64,000 nucleotides of DNA from contig JAQSWS010000004.1 of assembly GCA_029266495.1 (NCBI GenBank), positions 1-64,000 on the forward strand. The letters are read 5' to 3'. The number at the start of each line of letters is the position of its first letter. Within the stretch, counting starts at the first letter, position 1. Source of the stretch: Rariglobus sp. GTDB taxonomy: Bacteria > Verrucomicrobiota > Verrucomicrobiia > Opitutales > Opitutaceae. This document shows positions 1 to 7,635 of this stretch, in pieces. The translations under genes and the position numbers were made by a program. Under the pieces are notes generated by a model. The model saw only the letters and a program-made list of their open reading frames with translations, did no database searches and had not been told where the DNA came from.

Positions 1-299
1 TCCGCCTTGGGGGCTTCCTTGGCTGCGGCGGGTTTGCCGGCGGGGGCCTCGACGGTTTCGCCAGGCTTGCCCACCGCGCAGAGCGGTTCACCAAGGGCGA
101 CTTGCGAGCCGGCTTCGGCAAAAATTTTCAAAATGATTCCATCGAAGAAGCACTCGAGCTCCATGGTCGCCTTGTCGGTTTCGACCTCGGCGAGAGTGTC
201 GCCGGATTTGACGGCGTCGCCTTCTTTTTTGAGCCACTTGACCAGCGTGCCCACCGTCATGGTGTCGCTGAGTTTCGGCATTTCGATGATATTGGCCAT
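1..299 (-). CDS. pdhC: Pyruvate dehydrogenase E2 (dihydrolipoyl acetyltransferase), N-terminal part
   Basis: The gene runs off the left edge, so only about 99 N-terminal residues are visible. The protein starts MANIIEMPKLSDTMTVGTL and forms a lipoyl domain with the lipoylation motif ETDKATME, Lys43 being the predicted lipoyl-lysine. An Ala/Pro-rich flexible linker begins around residue 85. E2 carries the acetyl group made by E1 to coenzyme A in the cytoplasmic pyruvate dehydrogenase complex. It lies downstream of E1alpha and E1beta on the same strand, the usual pdhABC order. A 2-oxoglutarate dehydrogenase E2 would look similar in this segment, but the adjacent two-subunit E1 argues for pyruvate or a related 2-oxoacid. 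Confidence 0.9.
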   Translation of the reverse strand, partial: MANIIEMPKLSDTMTVGTLVKWLKKEGDAVKSGDTLAEVETDKATMELECFFDGIILKIFAEAGSQVALGEPLCAVGKPGETVEAPAGKPAAAKEAPKA

Positions 300-326
300 G
301 GGGAGGAAAATTTCGGAATCGGAGTT

Positions 327-405
327 TTAACGCAAAGGCGCAAAGACGCTAAGCTCGGAGTGCAATGGGCTTCGCGGCCTTTGCGACTTGGCGTCTTTGC
401 GTTAA
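327..405. repeat. Inverted pair of period-8 repeats between E1beta and E2
   Basis: The segment has perfect 11-bp terminal inverted repeats, TTAACGCAAAG at 327-337 and CTTTGCGTTAA at 395-405. The left arm reads as 8-bp units (GCAAAGGC, GCAAAGAC, GCTAAGCT). The right arm reads as related units in opposite orientation (GCCTTTGC, GACTTGGC, GTCTTTGC). It fills the gap between the E1beta stop and the E2 start, so it would be transcribed as a hairpin inside the pdh operon. Confidence 0.75.
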
Positions 406-410
406 ATAAG

Positions 411-1388
411 TCACGCGACGGCGGCGAGGGCGGCTTTGAGGACGCGCTGGGGGTTGGGGAGCTGTTCGACCTCGACGGGCGGGCTGTAGATCGCAGGTGC
501 GTCGATGGTGGCGAGGCGGTGGATGGGACCGTCGAGCTCATCGAACGCTTCGCGCTGGATCATGTAGGCGAGCTGGGATCCGACGCTGGCGAAGGGCTTC
601 TGCTCTTCGACGATGAGCACGCGATGGGTTTTCTTCACCGAGGCGAGCACGGTGTCGATGTCGAGGGGGCGAATGGTTCGCAGATCGACGACCTCCACGG
701 AAATATCGTGTTCTTTTTCGAGAATGCTCGCGGCGGCAAGGGAGTGGAGAACGGAACGGCCGTAGGTGACGATGGTGAGATCGGTGCCTTCGCGTTTGAT
801 GTCGGCAACGCCGAGGGGAATGACTTCCTCGGTGTCCGGAACCTCGCCTTTTTCGCCGTAAAGGAGCGTGTTCTCGAGGAAGAAGCACGGGTCGTTGTCG
901 CGGATGGCGGCCTTGAGGAGGCCCTTGGCGTCGCGGGCGGTGGAAGGAACGATGACCTTCACCCCGGGATGGTTGGCGAGGACGTTCTCAGGCGTATGGG
1001 AGTGGGTGGCGCCGACGTTGGTGCCGCCATTGGCCGGACCGCGGATGACGATCGGACAGTTGATGAGACCGCCGGACATATAGCGGACGTTGGCGGCGTT
1101 GTTGAGGATCTGGTCGAAGGCGACGGAATAAAAGGACCAGAACATGAGCTCCATCACGGGACGGATCCCGAGCATCGAGGCGCCGACGCCCATGCCGATG
1201 AAGCCGGCCTCGGAGATGGGGGTGTCGACGATGCGGTCGGGACCGAATTTTTCGAGGAGACCCTCGGAGACTTTGTAGGCACCGTGGAACTGGGCGACTT
1301 CTTCACCCATGAGGACGACGTTTTCGTCGCGGGTGAGTTCCTCGGCAAGGGCGGCGCGGATGGCTTCGCGGTAAGTAAGGACGGCCAT
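411..1388 (-). CDS. pdhB: Pyruvate dehydrogenase E1 component, beta subunit
   Basis: This 325-residue protein has the normal length for an E1beta subunit. It begins MAVLTYREAIRAALAEELTR and has the family segments LMGEEVAQFHGAYKVSEGLL, DTPISEAGFIGMGVGASMLG and VVDLRTIRPLDIDTV, covering the transketolase pyrimidine-binding and C-terminal domains. With E1alpha it decarboxylates pyruvate using thiamine diphosphate and reductively acetylates the E2 lipoyl group. The gene lies between E1alpha, 54 bp upstream, and E2, 111 bp downstream, on one strand, so one operon is likely. Acetoin dehydrogenase beta subunits are close relatives and cannot be fully excluded. Confidence 0.93.
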   Translation of the reverse strand: MAVLTYREAIRAALAEELTRDENVVLMGEEVAQFHGAYKVSEGLLEKFGPDRIVDTPISEAGFIGMGVGASMLGIRPVMELMFWSFYSVAFDQILNNAANVRYMSGGLINCPIVIRGPANGGTNVGATHSHTPENVLANHPGVKVIVPSTARDAKGLLKAAIRDNDPCFFLENTLLYGEKGEVPDTEEVIPLGVADIKREGTDLTIVTYGRSVLHSLAAASILEKEHDISVEVVDLRTIRPLDIDTVLASVKKTHRVLIVEEQKPFASVGSQLAYMIQREAFDELDGPIHRLATIDAPAIYSPPVEVEQLPNPQRVLKAALAAVA

Positions 1389-1392
1389 GGAA

Positions 1393-1427
1393 GAATGAAA
1401 AGTTGAGAGCTGAAAGTTGAGTGTTGA
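1393..1427. repeat. Five heptanucleotide tandem repeats between E1alpha and E1beta
   Basis: Five 7-bp units follow one another in exact register: GAATGAA, AAGTTGA, GAGCTGA, AAGTTGA, GTGTTGA. The array starts 4 bp upstream of the E1beta start codon and ends before the E1alpha stop. Two other heptamer arrays occur in this window, at 26886-26920 and 60578-60612. Confidence 0.7.
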
Positions 1428-1442
1428 GCGACCGGACCGGGA

Positions 1443-2546
1443 TTAATCGAAGAAGAGGCGGCCCTTGGAGGTGCGCTTCTCGGGATTATCAGTCTCCCAG
1501 TAGACGTCTTTCTGAATGTCGTCGGGGGTGGGGAAGGGGCTGGCTTCGGCGAAGTCGGCGGCGGGGTCGGCCTCGGCAAGGGCCTCGGCGTTGATCTGCT
1601 CGGCGAGGGCCTCGGTGAGGACGCCTTCGGCGAGGAGGGTATTTTGGAAGAGCTGGATCGGATCCTTCGTGCGCCGGTATTCCTCGATCTCCTCGCGGGT
1701 GCGGTAGGTCTTGTCTGGGTCGGCGACGGAGTGGCCGCGGTAGCGATAGGTGTCGATTTCGACGACCGCAGGCTGGTGCTTTTCGCGGGCGAGGGTGAGG
1801 AACTTGTCCATCGTGGCGCGGACCTCGTAAACGTCATGGCCGAAGCAGGTGCCCCAGTTCATGCCGTAAGCCTCGGCGCGTTGCGCGAGACCGGGACCGG
1901 CGGAGGAGCGTTCCTGGCTGGTGCCCATCGAATAGCCGTTGTTCTCAATGACGAAGATGACTGGCAGATTCCAGAGGGCGGCGAGATTGTAGGCCTCGTG
2001 AACGGCGCCTTGATTGACGGCACCATCGCCCATGAAGGCCATCGCGGCGCCCTTGAGTTTCTTATACTTGAGGGCGTAGGCGAGTCCGGTGCCAAGGGGG
2101 ATCTGGCCGCCGACGATGCCATGGCCGCCCCAGTAGTTAAGCGAGGGCGCGAAGTAATGCATCGAACCGCCCTTGCCCTTCGAGCAGCCGGTGATTTTGC
2201 CGTAGAGCTCAGCCATGAGGGCCTTTGTATCCATGCCGACGGCCATGGCGTGGCCGTGATCGCGGTAGGCGGTGATCACATGATCGTCCTTGCCCATCAG
2301 TGAGCAGCAGCCGACGGCAACGGCCTCCTGGCCGATGTAGAGATGAAGAAAGCCGCCGATCTTCTTGGACTGATAAGAACGCAAACTGCGCTCCTCAAAG
2401 CGGCGGATACGCACCATCTTTCGATGGAGTTCGATTTTCTCTTCCTTGGAGAGCTTTGCGTTGATCGGGGCCGTGGCGGACGGGCCGGGGCAGGCGACGT
2501 TGGCTGCGTCTTTCTGGTCGGCGGTAGGGACTGCTTTTTTGCTCAC
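1443..2546 (-). CDS. pdhA: Pyruvate dehydrogenase E1 component, alpha subunit
   Basis: The 367-residue protein carries the thiamine-diphosphate/Mg motif that starts at MGDGAVNQGAVHEAYNL and closes at VIENNGYS. It also has the phosphorylation-loop-like segment YRYRGHSVADPDKTYR typical of two-subunit 2-oxoacid E1 enzymes. The first 35 residues are a low-similarity extension before KIELHRKMVRIRRFEE. It forms the E1 heterotetramer with the downstream beta subunit and is the first gene of the visible pdh operon. The ATG at 2546 is used because no other start lies close upstream in frame. The 66-bp gap to the NUDIX gene holds no clear promoter that I can defend. Confidence 0.94.
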   Translation of the reverse strand: MSKKAVPTADQKDAANVACPGPSATAPINAKLSKEEKIELHRKMVRIRRFEERSLRSYQSKKIGGFLHLYIGQEAVAVGCCSLMGKDDHVITAYRDHGHAMAVGMDTKALMAELYGKITGCSKGKGGSMHYFAPSLNYWGGHGIVGGQIPLGTGLAYALKYKKLKGAAMAFMGDGAVNQGAVHEAYNLAALWNLPVIFVIENNGYSMGTSQERSSAGPGLAQRAEAYGMNWGTCFGHDVYEVRATMDKFLTLAREKHQPAVVEIDTYRYRGHSVADPDKTYRTREEIEEYRRTKDPIQLFQNTLLAEGVLTEALAEQINAEALAEADPAADFAEASPFPTPDDIQKDVYWETDNPEKRTSKGRLFFD

Positions 2547-2612
2547 AGGTAGAGTCGAGTTGAGTGTTAAAAGAAGAAGTCTTTGTGAGACCGTTAAGAA
2601 ATCAAGTGTTGT

Positions 2613-3140
2613 TTAAGCGGATACGGGGGCGAGTTGCGGGGCAGGCGTGATTTGTTCGACGATGACTTGCAATGGGGTCGAGGGGTGGCAATCGGCGCGG
2701 AGTGCAACGAAATGCGCGCGGTGCCGGTCATAGATCGGCCAGAGGGCGGTGCGGTCGGTCTCGGGGAGCGGGAGTTCGTCGATGTCCGCGCGTTGGAAAA
2801 AGCCGAATCGTCCCTCGGCCATCGCCGGCGGCAATGTCGCGATGGGGAGTTTACATTCAAAAAGAAAGAGCAGCCAGTGGGCTTCGCCCTCGTATGATTT
2901 TTCCGCGATCATTGCGAAGAGGTGCAGGTCCGCCGGGGTGATGAGATGGCCGGTCTCCTCGGCGGTCTCACGGGCGGCGCATTCGAAGGGTGATTCGCCG
3001 GTGGAGGTTTCGAGTTTGCCTCCGATCGGGCTCCATGCGCCCAGGTTGGGCGGCTTGGCCCGGAGGAGCAATAGATGCTCACCTTTGTCATTTTTAATGA
3101 ATACAAGGACGGCAATTTTGTAGGCGGGAGGGGAGGTCAT
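2613..3140 (-). CDS. NUDIX hydrolase
   Basis: The 175-residue cytoplasmic protein contains the NUDIX box core ESPFECAARETAEETGH, which fits the E-x7-RE-x2-EE-x-G part of the consensus. The loop before the first Glu is two residues longer than the standard GX5E spacing. NUDIX enzymes hydrolyse nucleoside diphosphates linked to another moiety; the exact substrate cannot be read here. The fold fills residues 8 to about 150, with an Ala/Pro-rich tail. It lies upstream of the pdh genes on the same strand and diverges from the pilus-like operon, with 102 bp between the start codons. Confidence 0.85.
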   Translation of the reverse strand: MTSPPAYKIAVLVFIKNDKGEHLLLLRAKPPNLGAWSPIGGKLETSTGESPFECAARETAEETGHLITPADLHLFAMIAEKSYEGEAHWLLFLFECKLPIATLPPAMAEGRFGFFQRADIDELPLPETDRTALWPIYDRHRAHFVALRADCHPSTPLQVIVEQITPAPQLAPVSA

Positions 3141-3242
3141 GGCCGCGGAGATATGTGTATTGAAAAAATATTATGCGTGTTGCCGAATTTGAGCGTGACG
3201 GAGGCGCCGCGATGCTCAATGTTTTGCCTCTCTTCCCCAAGC

Positions 3243-3872
3243 ATGAAACCCCTTACATGTGCCTTTCTTTGCATGGGTGTGATGGCGCTCGCGGCCATTT
3301 CGCCTCTAACCGCCCAGCCTGTGCCGCCTCCGCCCGTGGAGGTGACCAATGTTAAGTTCAATGCAGCCCGTGTTGATTCGGGGACCTGGTATGTCACCGA
3401 AATTGAGGTCCAGGGTCGTCCGGGCGCTGCGACGGACAACCGCAACTTCATCAATCGCGTCAAGGTCTCCCTTAACCTGGGCATCTTCAGCGTGAAGGCC
3501 CCGCAGGGTGCCAAGATTCCCGACACCTACTATCGCGCTTCTGCCGAAGCGGTGGCTGTGGACAGCGCTGGCGGCAAGGCGGTCTTCCGCTTTTATTTGC
3601 CCCCGGAGATTGTCAAACGTGACCAAATCACCGGCGATCAGAAGTTCTATTTGATCGAGCTGTTTGTGGACGGCAAGGCGCTGCCCCTGACCAAAAACCA
3701 TTTCACTGCCACTGCGCTGAGCAAACCGGAGTTCGTTGAAAGCTTCCGCTCAAAGGTATCAAGCGAGGCGGGCGTCAATGACGGCATCATGCTCCCGCAA
3801 TATCTCACTCCTTTTGCGTTCGCAGGCTCCCCTCCGCCACCTTCATTTATTCGCATCGAAAGCACGCGTTAA
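3243..3872 (+). CDS. Amuc_1102 family pilus-like protein
   Basis: This 209-residue exported protein has a signal peptide over residues 1-25 (hydrophobic CAFLCMGVMALAAI, cleavage near TAQP). A soluble domain follows, with the segments VEVTNVKFNA and WYVTEIEVQGRP. The ATG at 3243 was chosen because the signal peptide starts there, although the frame stays open further upstream. It is the first gene of a five-gene set in the order Amuc_1102, 1101, 1100, 1099, 1098 known from Akkermansia, where the products form a pilus-like envelope complex. The assignment rests mainly on position plus general character; sequence recognition for this small protein is moderate. A periplasmic accessory role is inferred. 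Confidence 0.72.
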   Translation: MKPLTCAFLCMGVMALAAISPLTAQPVPPPPVEVTNVKFNAARVDSGTWYVTEIEVQGRPGAATDNRNFINRVKVSLNLGIFSVKAPQGAKIPDTYYRASAEAVAVDSAGGKAVFRFYLPPEIVKRDQITGDQKFYLIELFVDGKALPLTKNHFTATALSKPEFVESFRSKVSSEAGVNDGIMLPQYLTPFAFAGSPPPPSFIRIESTR

Positions 3873-3936
3873 GCGTGATTGCTCAAATTCAGCTTGCTGA
3901 GTTTCGGCACTTCTGAAATCGACTCCCTCTTCCCCT

Positions 3937-5649
3937 ATGTCATCCCCCCGCGTCCTTGCTGTAGACAGCGGTGCTGGCCACGTTGCTTGCGGTGTATTTG
4001 CTTCCGCCAAGAACGGCCGGCTCGTGCTGGAACAGTTTGCCTTGGAATCCTTCAATCCTGACGCCTCCCTCGAGGCGCAATGGACTGAGTTGGTGGCCCA
4101 GTCATTGGCCGCGGCCGACAAACGTGCGGCCGCCTCCGGCTCGGCTGTCCTGTCGGTCCCCGGACACCTCACGCTTACCAAGTTCGTAAAGACGCCCGCG
4201 GTCGACAAGGCGAAGCGCGACAAGGTCATTCAGTTTGAGGCCCAGCAAAACATCCCCTATCCGCTGCCCGAAGTGGTGTGGGATTATCAGACGGTCAGTG
4301 ACGACAGCCTCGACCTCGAGGTCATGCTGGCGGCCGTGAAGCTGGACGTGGTCGAGGCCCTTTGCCACTCGGTGCGCGACGCCGGCGTGTCCCCCTCCGA
4401 GGTTCTGCCGGCGACGATCGCCCTGTATCGCTCCTTTAAATACAACTATCCCGACGCGGCCGGCACCTCGCTGGTCGTGAATATCGGCGCCCGTTCGACC
4501 AATCTCCTGTTCATCGATGGCGGGCGTTTTTTCATCCGCACGATCGCACTGGCCGGCAACAGCGTGACCCAGTCAATCGCCGACGAACTCAAGCAGGAGT
4601 TTTCGCACGCGGAGAGCCTCAAGCTTCAGGTTCTGGGCGGAACGAGCGATCTGCCCGAGTCTTCACCGGCCCGCACCACGGTCTTGAATGCGGCGCATTC
4701 ATTCATCGGGCGCCTGCACATGGAGATCACCCGTTCAACGGTGAACTACCGCCGCCAAAGCGGCGCGGAACAGCCGGCGGTCATTTACATCACTGGCGGC
4801 GGCTCCTTGGTGCCGGAGCTCATCGCCACACTCACGGACAAGCTCAAGACCCGGGTTGAGTCCTTCGATCCCCTGCGCAACGTCGAGGTGGCTCCCTCGG
4901 CCGCTGCGGCGCGCGACTATTCCGCGGTCCTCGCCGATCTGGTCGGTCTCGCGGTCGGAACCGGTGTCGGCGAAAAACGCTTCACGCTTCTGCCTCCGAC
5001 CATTGGCGAGGCCATCGCCTTCCGCAAGCAGCAGCCTTTTTATGTCGGTGCGGTCGCCGTGCTCGCCGTGGCTCTTGCGCTTCCCGCCGTTCATTTCCAC
5101 CAGCGTGCGTCCGTCGCGAACGAACAGGTCCGGTTGCTTGAAACCCGTATCCAACCGCTGCGTGCTCTGAAGGACGCCAACACAAACAACCTTCAGAAAA
5201 TCGAGACGCTTAAAAAGGAAATCGGCGCGATCCAGGGTCTGGTCGAATCCAAATCCAACTGGATTAATTTCTTCACGGATTTGCAGGAGCGCCTGATCAA
5301 AGTCGAAGACGTCTGGCTGGAAAAACTCCAGGTATTGCGTCCGGCGGCAGGAGAAGTTTCGCCTGCATCCGGCGGACCGATCTTCGGCCAGCCTGCGGCT
5401 ACGGGCGACACCGCACAGGCGCCGGCGCCTACCGTGCTTCGTCTTAATCTCAGCGGTCGGCTGTTGGACAGGGCCAATCCCACGTCGAAAGTCAGCCAGG
5501 AATCGTTGGATCGCGTGCGGTCGCTACTCGCGAGCTTTACCGATTCCCAGTTCATCTCCGCGAAGGAGAAGGAAACCTTTAATACCAACCAGCCGGGTAT
5601 CCTGAGCTTCGACTTCATCCTTGTCGTCGATCCCAAGAAACCGCTCTGA
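3937..5649 (+). CDS. pilM: Amuc_1101 family PilM-like protein with PilN-like C-terminal half
   Basis: Residues 1 to about 350 form an actin-like PilM ATPase. Visible motifs are phosphate-1 RVLAVDSGAGHVACGVF, phosphate-2 VVNIGARSTNLLFIDGG and the adenosine motif IYITGGGSLVPEL. A single membrane segment follows (YVGAVAVLAVALALPAV), then a coiled coil (VRLLETRIQPL, IETLKKEIGAIQGLV) and a PilN-like periplasmic domain containing WINFFTDLQERLIKVEDVWL. At 570 residues it is far longer than PilM alone (about 350), so it looks like a PilM-PilN fusion. It would link cytoplasmic ATP-dependent assembly to the periplasmic platform. It starts 64 bp after the Amuc_1102-like gene and 10 bp before the Amuc_1100-like gene, in one operon. 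Confidence 0.85.
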   Translation: MSSPRVLAVDSGAGHVACGVFASAKNGRLVLEQFALESFNPDASLEAQWTELVAQSLAAADKRAAASGSAVLSVPGHLTLTKFVKTPAVDKAKRDKVIQFEAQQNIPYPLPEVVWDYQTVSDDSLDLEVMLAAVKLDVVEALCHSVRDAGVSPSEVLPATIALYRSFKYNYPDAAGTSLVVNIGARSTNLLFIDGGRFFIRTIALAGNSVTQSIADELKQEFSHAESLKLQVLGGTSDLPESSPARTTVLNAAHSFIGRLHMEITRSTVNYRRQSGAEQPAVIYITGGGSLVPELIATLTDKLKTRVESFDPLRNVEVAPSAAAARDYSAVLADLVGLAVGTGVGEKRFTLLPPTIGEAIAFRKQQPFYVGAVAVLAVALALPAVHFHQRASVANEQVRLLETRIQPLRALKDANTNNLQKIETLKKEIGAIQGLVESKSNWINFFTDLQERLIKVEDVWLEKLQVLRPAAGEVSPASGGPIFGQPAATGDTAQAPAPTVLRLNLSGRLLDRANPTSKVSQESLDRVRSLLASFTDSQFISAKEKETFNTNQPGILSFDFILVVDPKKPL

Positions 5650-5659
5650 CCCCAGCCCC

Positions 5660-6658
5660 ATGGCCAGTTTCAAGTCCAATCCTGTCTATTACTCATTGCT
5701 CGGTATCCTTGGTCTGGTGGTCGCCGCCGCCGGATGGGGCATTTACAACCGCCATGCCGCCGCTGAAACCAGCGCGCGGCAGCTTGCGCAGAAGCGCAGC
5801 GAGTTGAACGCCCTCCAGGCGGTGAGCCCCGCGCCCACCCAGGAGAGCAAGGCCACTGTAGAGGCTGACCTGCGTCGAACGGAAGCCGCGCTGGCCACCA
5901 TGCACGAGGAGCTTCGCGGACGCGGTGCCGTTGCGGAAAATCTCCGCAAAACCCCCGTGCCCACCGAGCCGACCGACGTTTTCTTTAACTTGGAGACCTT
6001 TGTGGAAAAAATGCGCCAGAGGGCGCAGGCGTCGAACGTCAAGGTCAAGGCGGACGAGCGCTTTGGTTTTTACACCTACGCAACCTCGGGCCCTGAGCGT
6101 GACCTTATTCCGCAGGTCTTCCGTCAGCGTCAGATTTCCGAATACCTGATCAACGCGGTTATCGATGCGCGGCCCAGTGAACTGCTGTCTCTCCATCGAG
6201 AACGTCCTCTGACTAAAACTGAGCTCGACGCCATCGCCGCGGGCCAGCCATTGCCCGCTTCCTCGAGACCCGCCGCCCAAGGAGTCACCGATTTTTTTGA
6301 AATCGATCCACGAATCTCCGCCCGTGTGCCGGGTTTCGTAAGCGCCACGGCTTTCCGGCTGACGTTCGTCAGCGAGACCGGTTCGCTGCGTGCGCTGCTG
6401 AACAAGCTGGCGGAATTCGAACTCCCCCTCGTGGTGCGCAGTGTGGAGGTCGAGCCTGTGACCAAGTCCACGACCGCTGCGGCGGCTCCTCCAGCCAATA
6501 CACTCAGCGCAATCTTCGGCACGGCGGCGCCAGCGGCTCCCGTGGAGCCTGCCAAGCCTACTCCGATGGTTGAGAAGACCCTTTCCAAATTCACGGTCAC
6601 GGTCGAATTGATCGACTTGGTCGAAGCCCCCGCGACAGAAGCCACCCCGACTACCTGA
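5660..6658 (+). CDS. Amuc_1100 family pilus-like protein (PilO-like)
   Basis: The 332-residue protein has one N-terminal membrane segment (YYSLLGILGLVVAAAGWGIY), a coiled coil at about residues 35-95 and a periplasmic alpha/beta region. An Ala/Pro/Thr-rich linker near residues 280-308 and a final beta segment (LSKFTVTVELIDLVEAP) complete it. This layout matches the Akkermansia Amuc_1100 protein and is like PilO: membrane anchor, coiled coil, ferredoxin-like domain. It is expected in the inner-membrane platform with the PilM-PilN-like fusion. The ATG at 5660 places the hydrophobic segment close to the N-terminus. Family membership is supported by topology, size and position; receptor activity known for the Akkermansia protein should not be assumed here. 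Confidence 0.8.
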   Translation: MASFKSNPVYYSLLGILGLVVAAAGWGIYNRHAAAETSARQLAQKRSELNALQAVSPAPTQESKATVEADLRRTEAALATMHEELRGRGAVAENLRKTPVPTEPTDVFFNLETFVEKMRQRAQASNVKVKADERFGFYTYATSGPERDLIPQVFRQRQISEYLINAVIDARPSELLSLHRERPLTKTELDAIAAGQPLPASSRPAAQGVTDFFEIDPRISARVPGFVSATAFRLTFVSETGSLRALLNKLAEFELPLVVRSVEVEPVTKSTTAAAAPPANTLSAIFGTAAPAAPVEPAKPTPMVEKTLSKFTVTVELIDLVEAPATEATPTT

Positions 6659-6659
6659 C

Positions 6660-7583
6660 ATGGCCGCCAAATCCCAAGATAAAGTTTTCTTCGGCGTCGC
6701 GTTTTTCCTGTTGCTGGCCTCCGCCGGCTGGATGGCGCTGCAAAACTCGAAGCTCTCCTCGTTGCGCACCTCCTCCGAGGTGACCATCACGCCCTCCGCT
6801 TATGTGCCCGCCGGCATTGACGCTCCGAGCGTCAGCACGAAGACATGGCCGTCGCCCGTTGCCCAATCAAGCGGCCCGATGTGGGTGTATGACGTGTTTA
6901 CGCCACCGGAGATTTATTACCTCGAATCGACCAAGCAATTTAGCGTTACGCTGCCGCCCCCTCCGCCGCCCCCGCCGCCACCTCCTGAATCCCGCTTCGG
7001 CATTAATTTAGTTGGCATCAAGCAGGACTCCTTCCGTCTGCAGCTCGTCGGCTACACCGGCGGACCTGGCGATTATCGGGGTATGTTTGAAAACGCCCTG
7101 TCTGGCGACACCATCATCGGCCGCGCTGGAAAAACCATTCCCGACCTGGGCCTCACGATCAAGAGCTTTGACGTGAAGCGTAACAAGATTGAGAGCCCCG
7201 ACAGCATGGTGACCTATGATACCGAGGCGACCGCCATTGTGGTTGACGACAAGACTGGAGAGGAAATTTCGCTCACCAACAAACATCGGCGCATCAAGGG
7301 CGAGCCGTTCGCAATTCTACGGGCTGAGGGGGCCTCTGCCACGATCGAACACAAGGCGGGTGCCAAGTTTACGATCGGGGACGCCACTTATACCCTGCTG
7401 ACGATCACCGCCGAGCCGCCCTCAGTGGAAATCCGCAAGGAAGCCCCTGATTTGAAAGAACCCGAAACGAAGACCTTGACGCCATTCGTTCCTGTCGCCC
7501 CAGTGCCCGCTTCGCCTGCGCCGACCGATTCGGCTCCTCCCGCGCAGCCGGCTCCGGCGACTCCTTTCCCATTCGGCACCTAA
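6660..7583 (+). CDS. Amuc_1099 family pilus-like system protein (PilP-like)
   Basis: This 307-residue protein has one N-terminal membrane segment (VFFGVAFFLLLASAGWMAL) and a proline run at about residues 99-108. The central beta-rich domain contains FGINLVGIKQDSFRLQLVGY, which fits a PilP or Amuc_1099 role of joining the inner-membrane platform to the secretin. The C-terminus is Pro/Ala-rich. Its ATG follows the Amuc_1100-like stop codon after a single base, so translational coupling is likely. The secretin gene begins 52 bp downstream. Assignment comes from position, topology and the proline-rich architecture. Confidence 0.78.
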   Translation: MAAKSQDKVFFGVAFFLLLASAGWMALQNSKLSSLRTSSEVTITPSAYVPAGIDAPSVSTKTWPSPVAQSSGPMWVYDVFTPPEIYYLESTKQFSVTLPPPPPPPPPPPESRFGINLVGIKQDSFRLQLVGYTGGPGDYRGMFENALSGDTIIGRAGKTIPDLGLTIKSFDVKRNKIESPDSMVTYDTEATAIVVDDKTGEEISLTNKHRRIKGEPFAILRAEGASATIEHKAGAKFTIGDATYTLLTITAEPPSVEIRKEAPDLKEPETKTLTPFVPVAPVPASPAPTDSAPPAQPAPATPFPFGT

Positions 7584-7635
7584 TCATTTCCTGTATCCCT
7601 TAGTCTTATACCCAGTCCAGCAGAGCATCTCCTAA

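Noticed and set aside
2547-2612. A possible fourth heptamer array upstream of the E1alpha gene
   Set aside because: GAGT/GTGTT-like words occur there but do not stay in 7-bp register.
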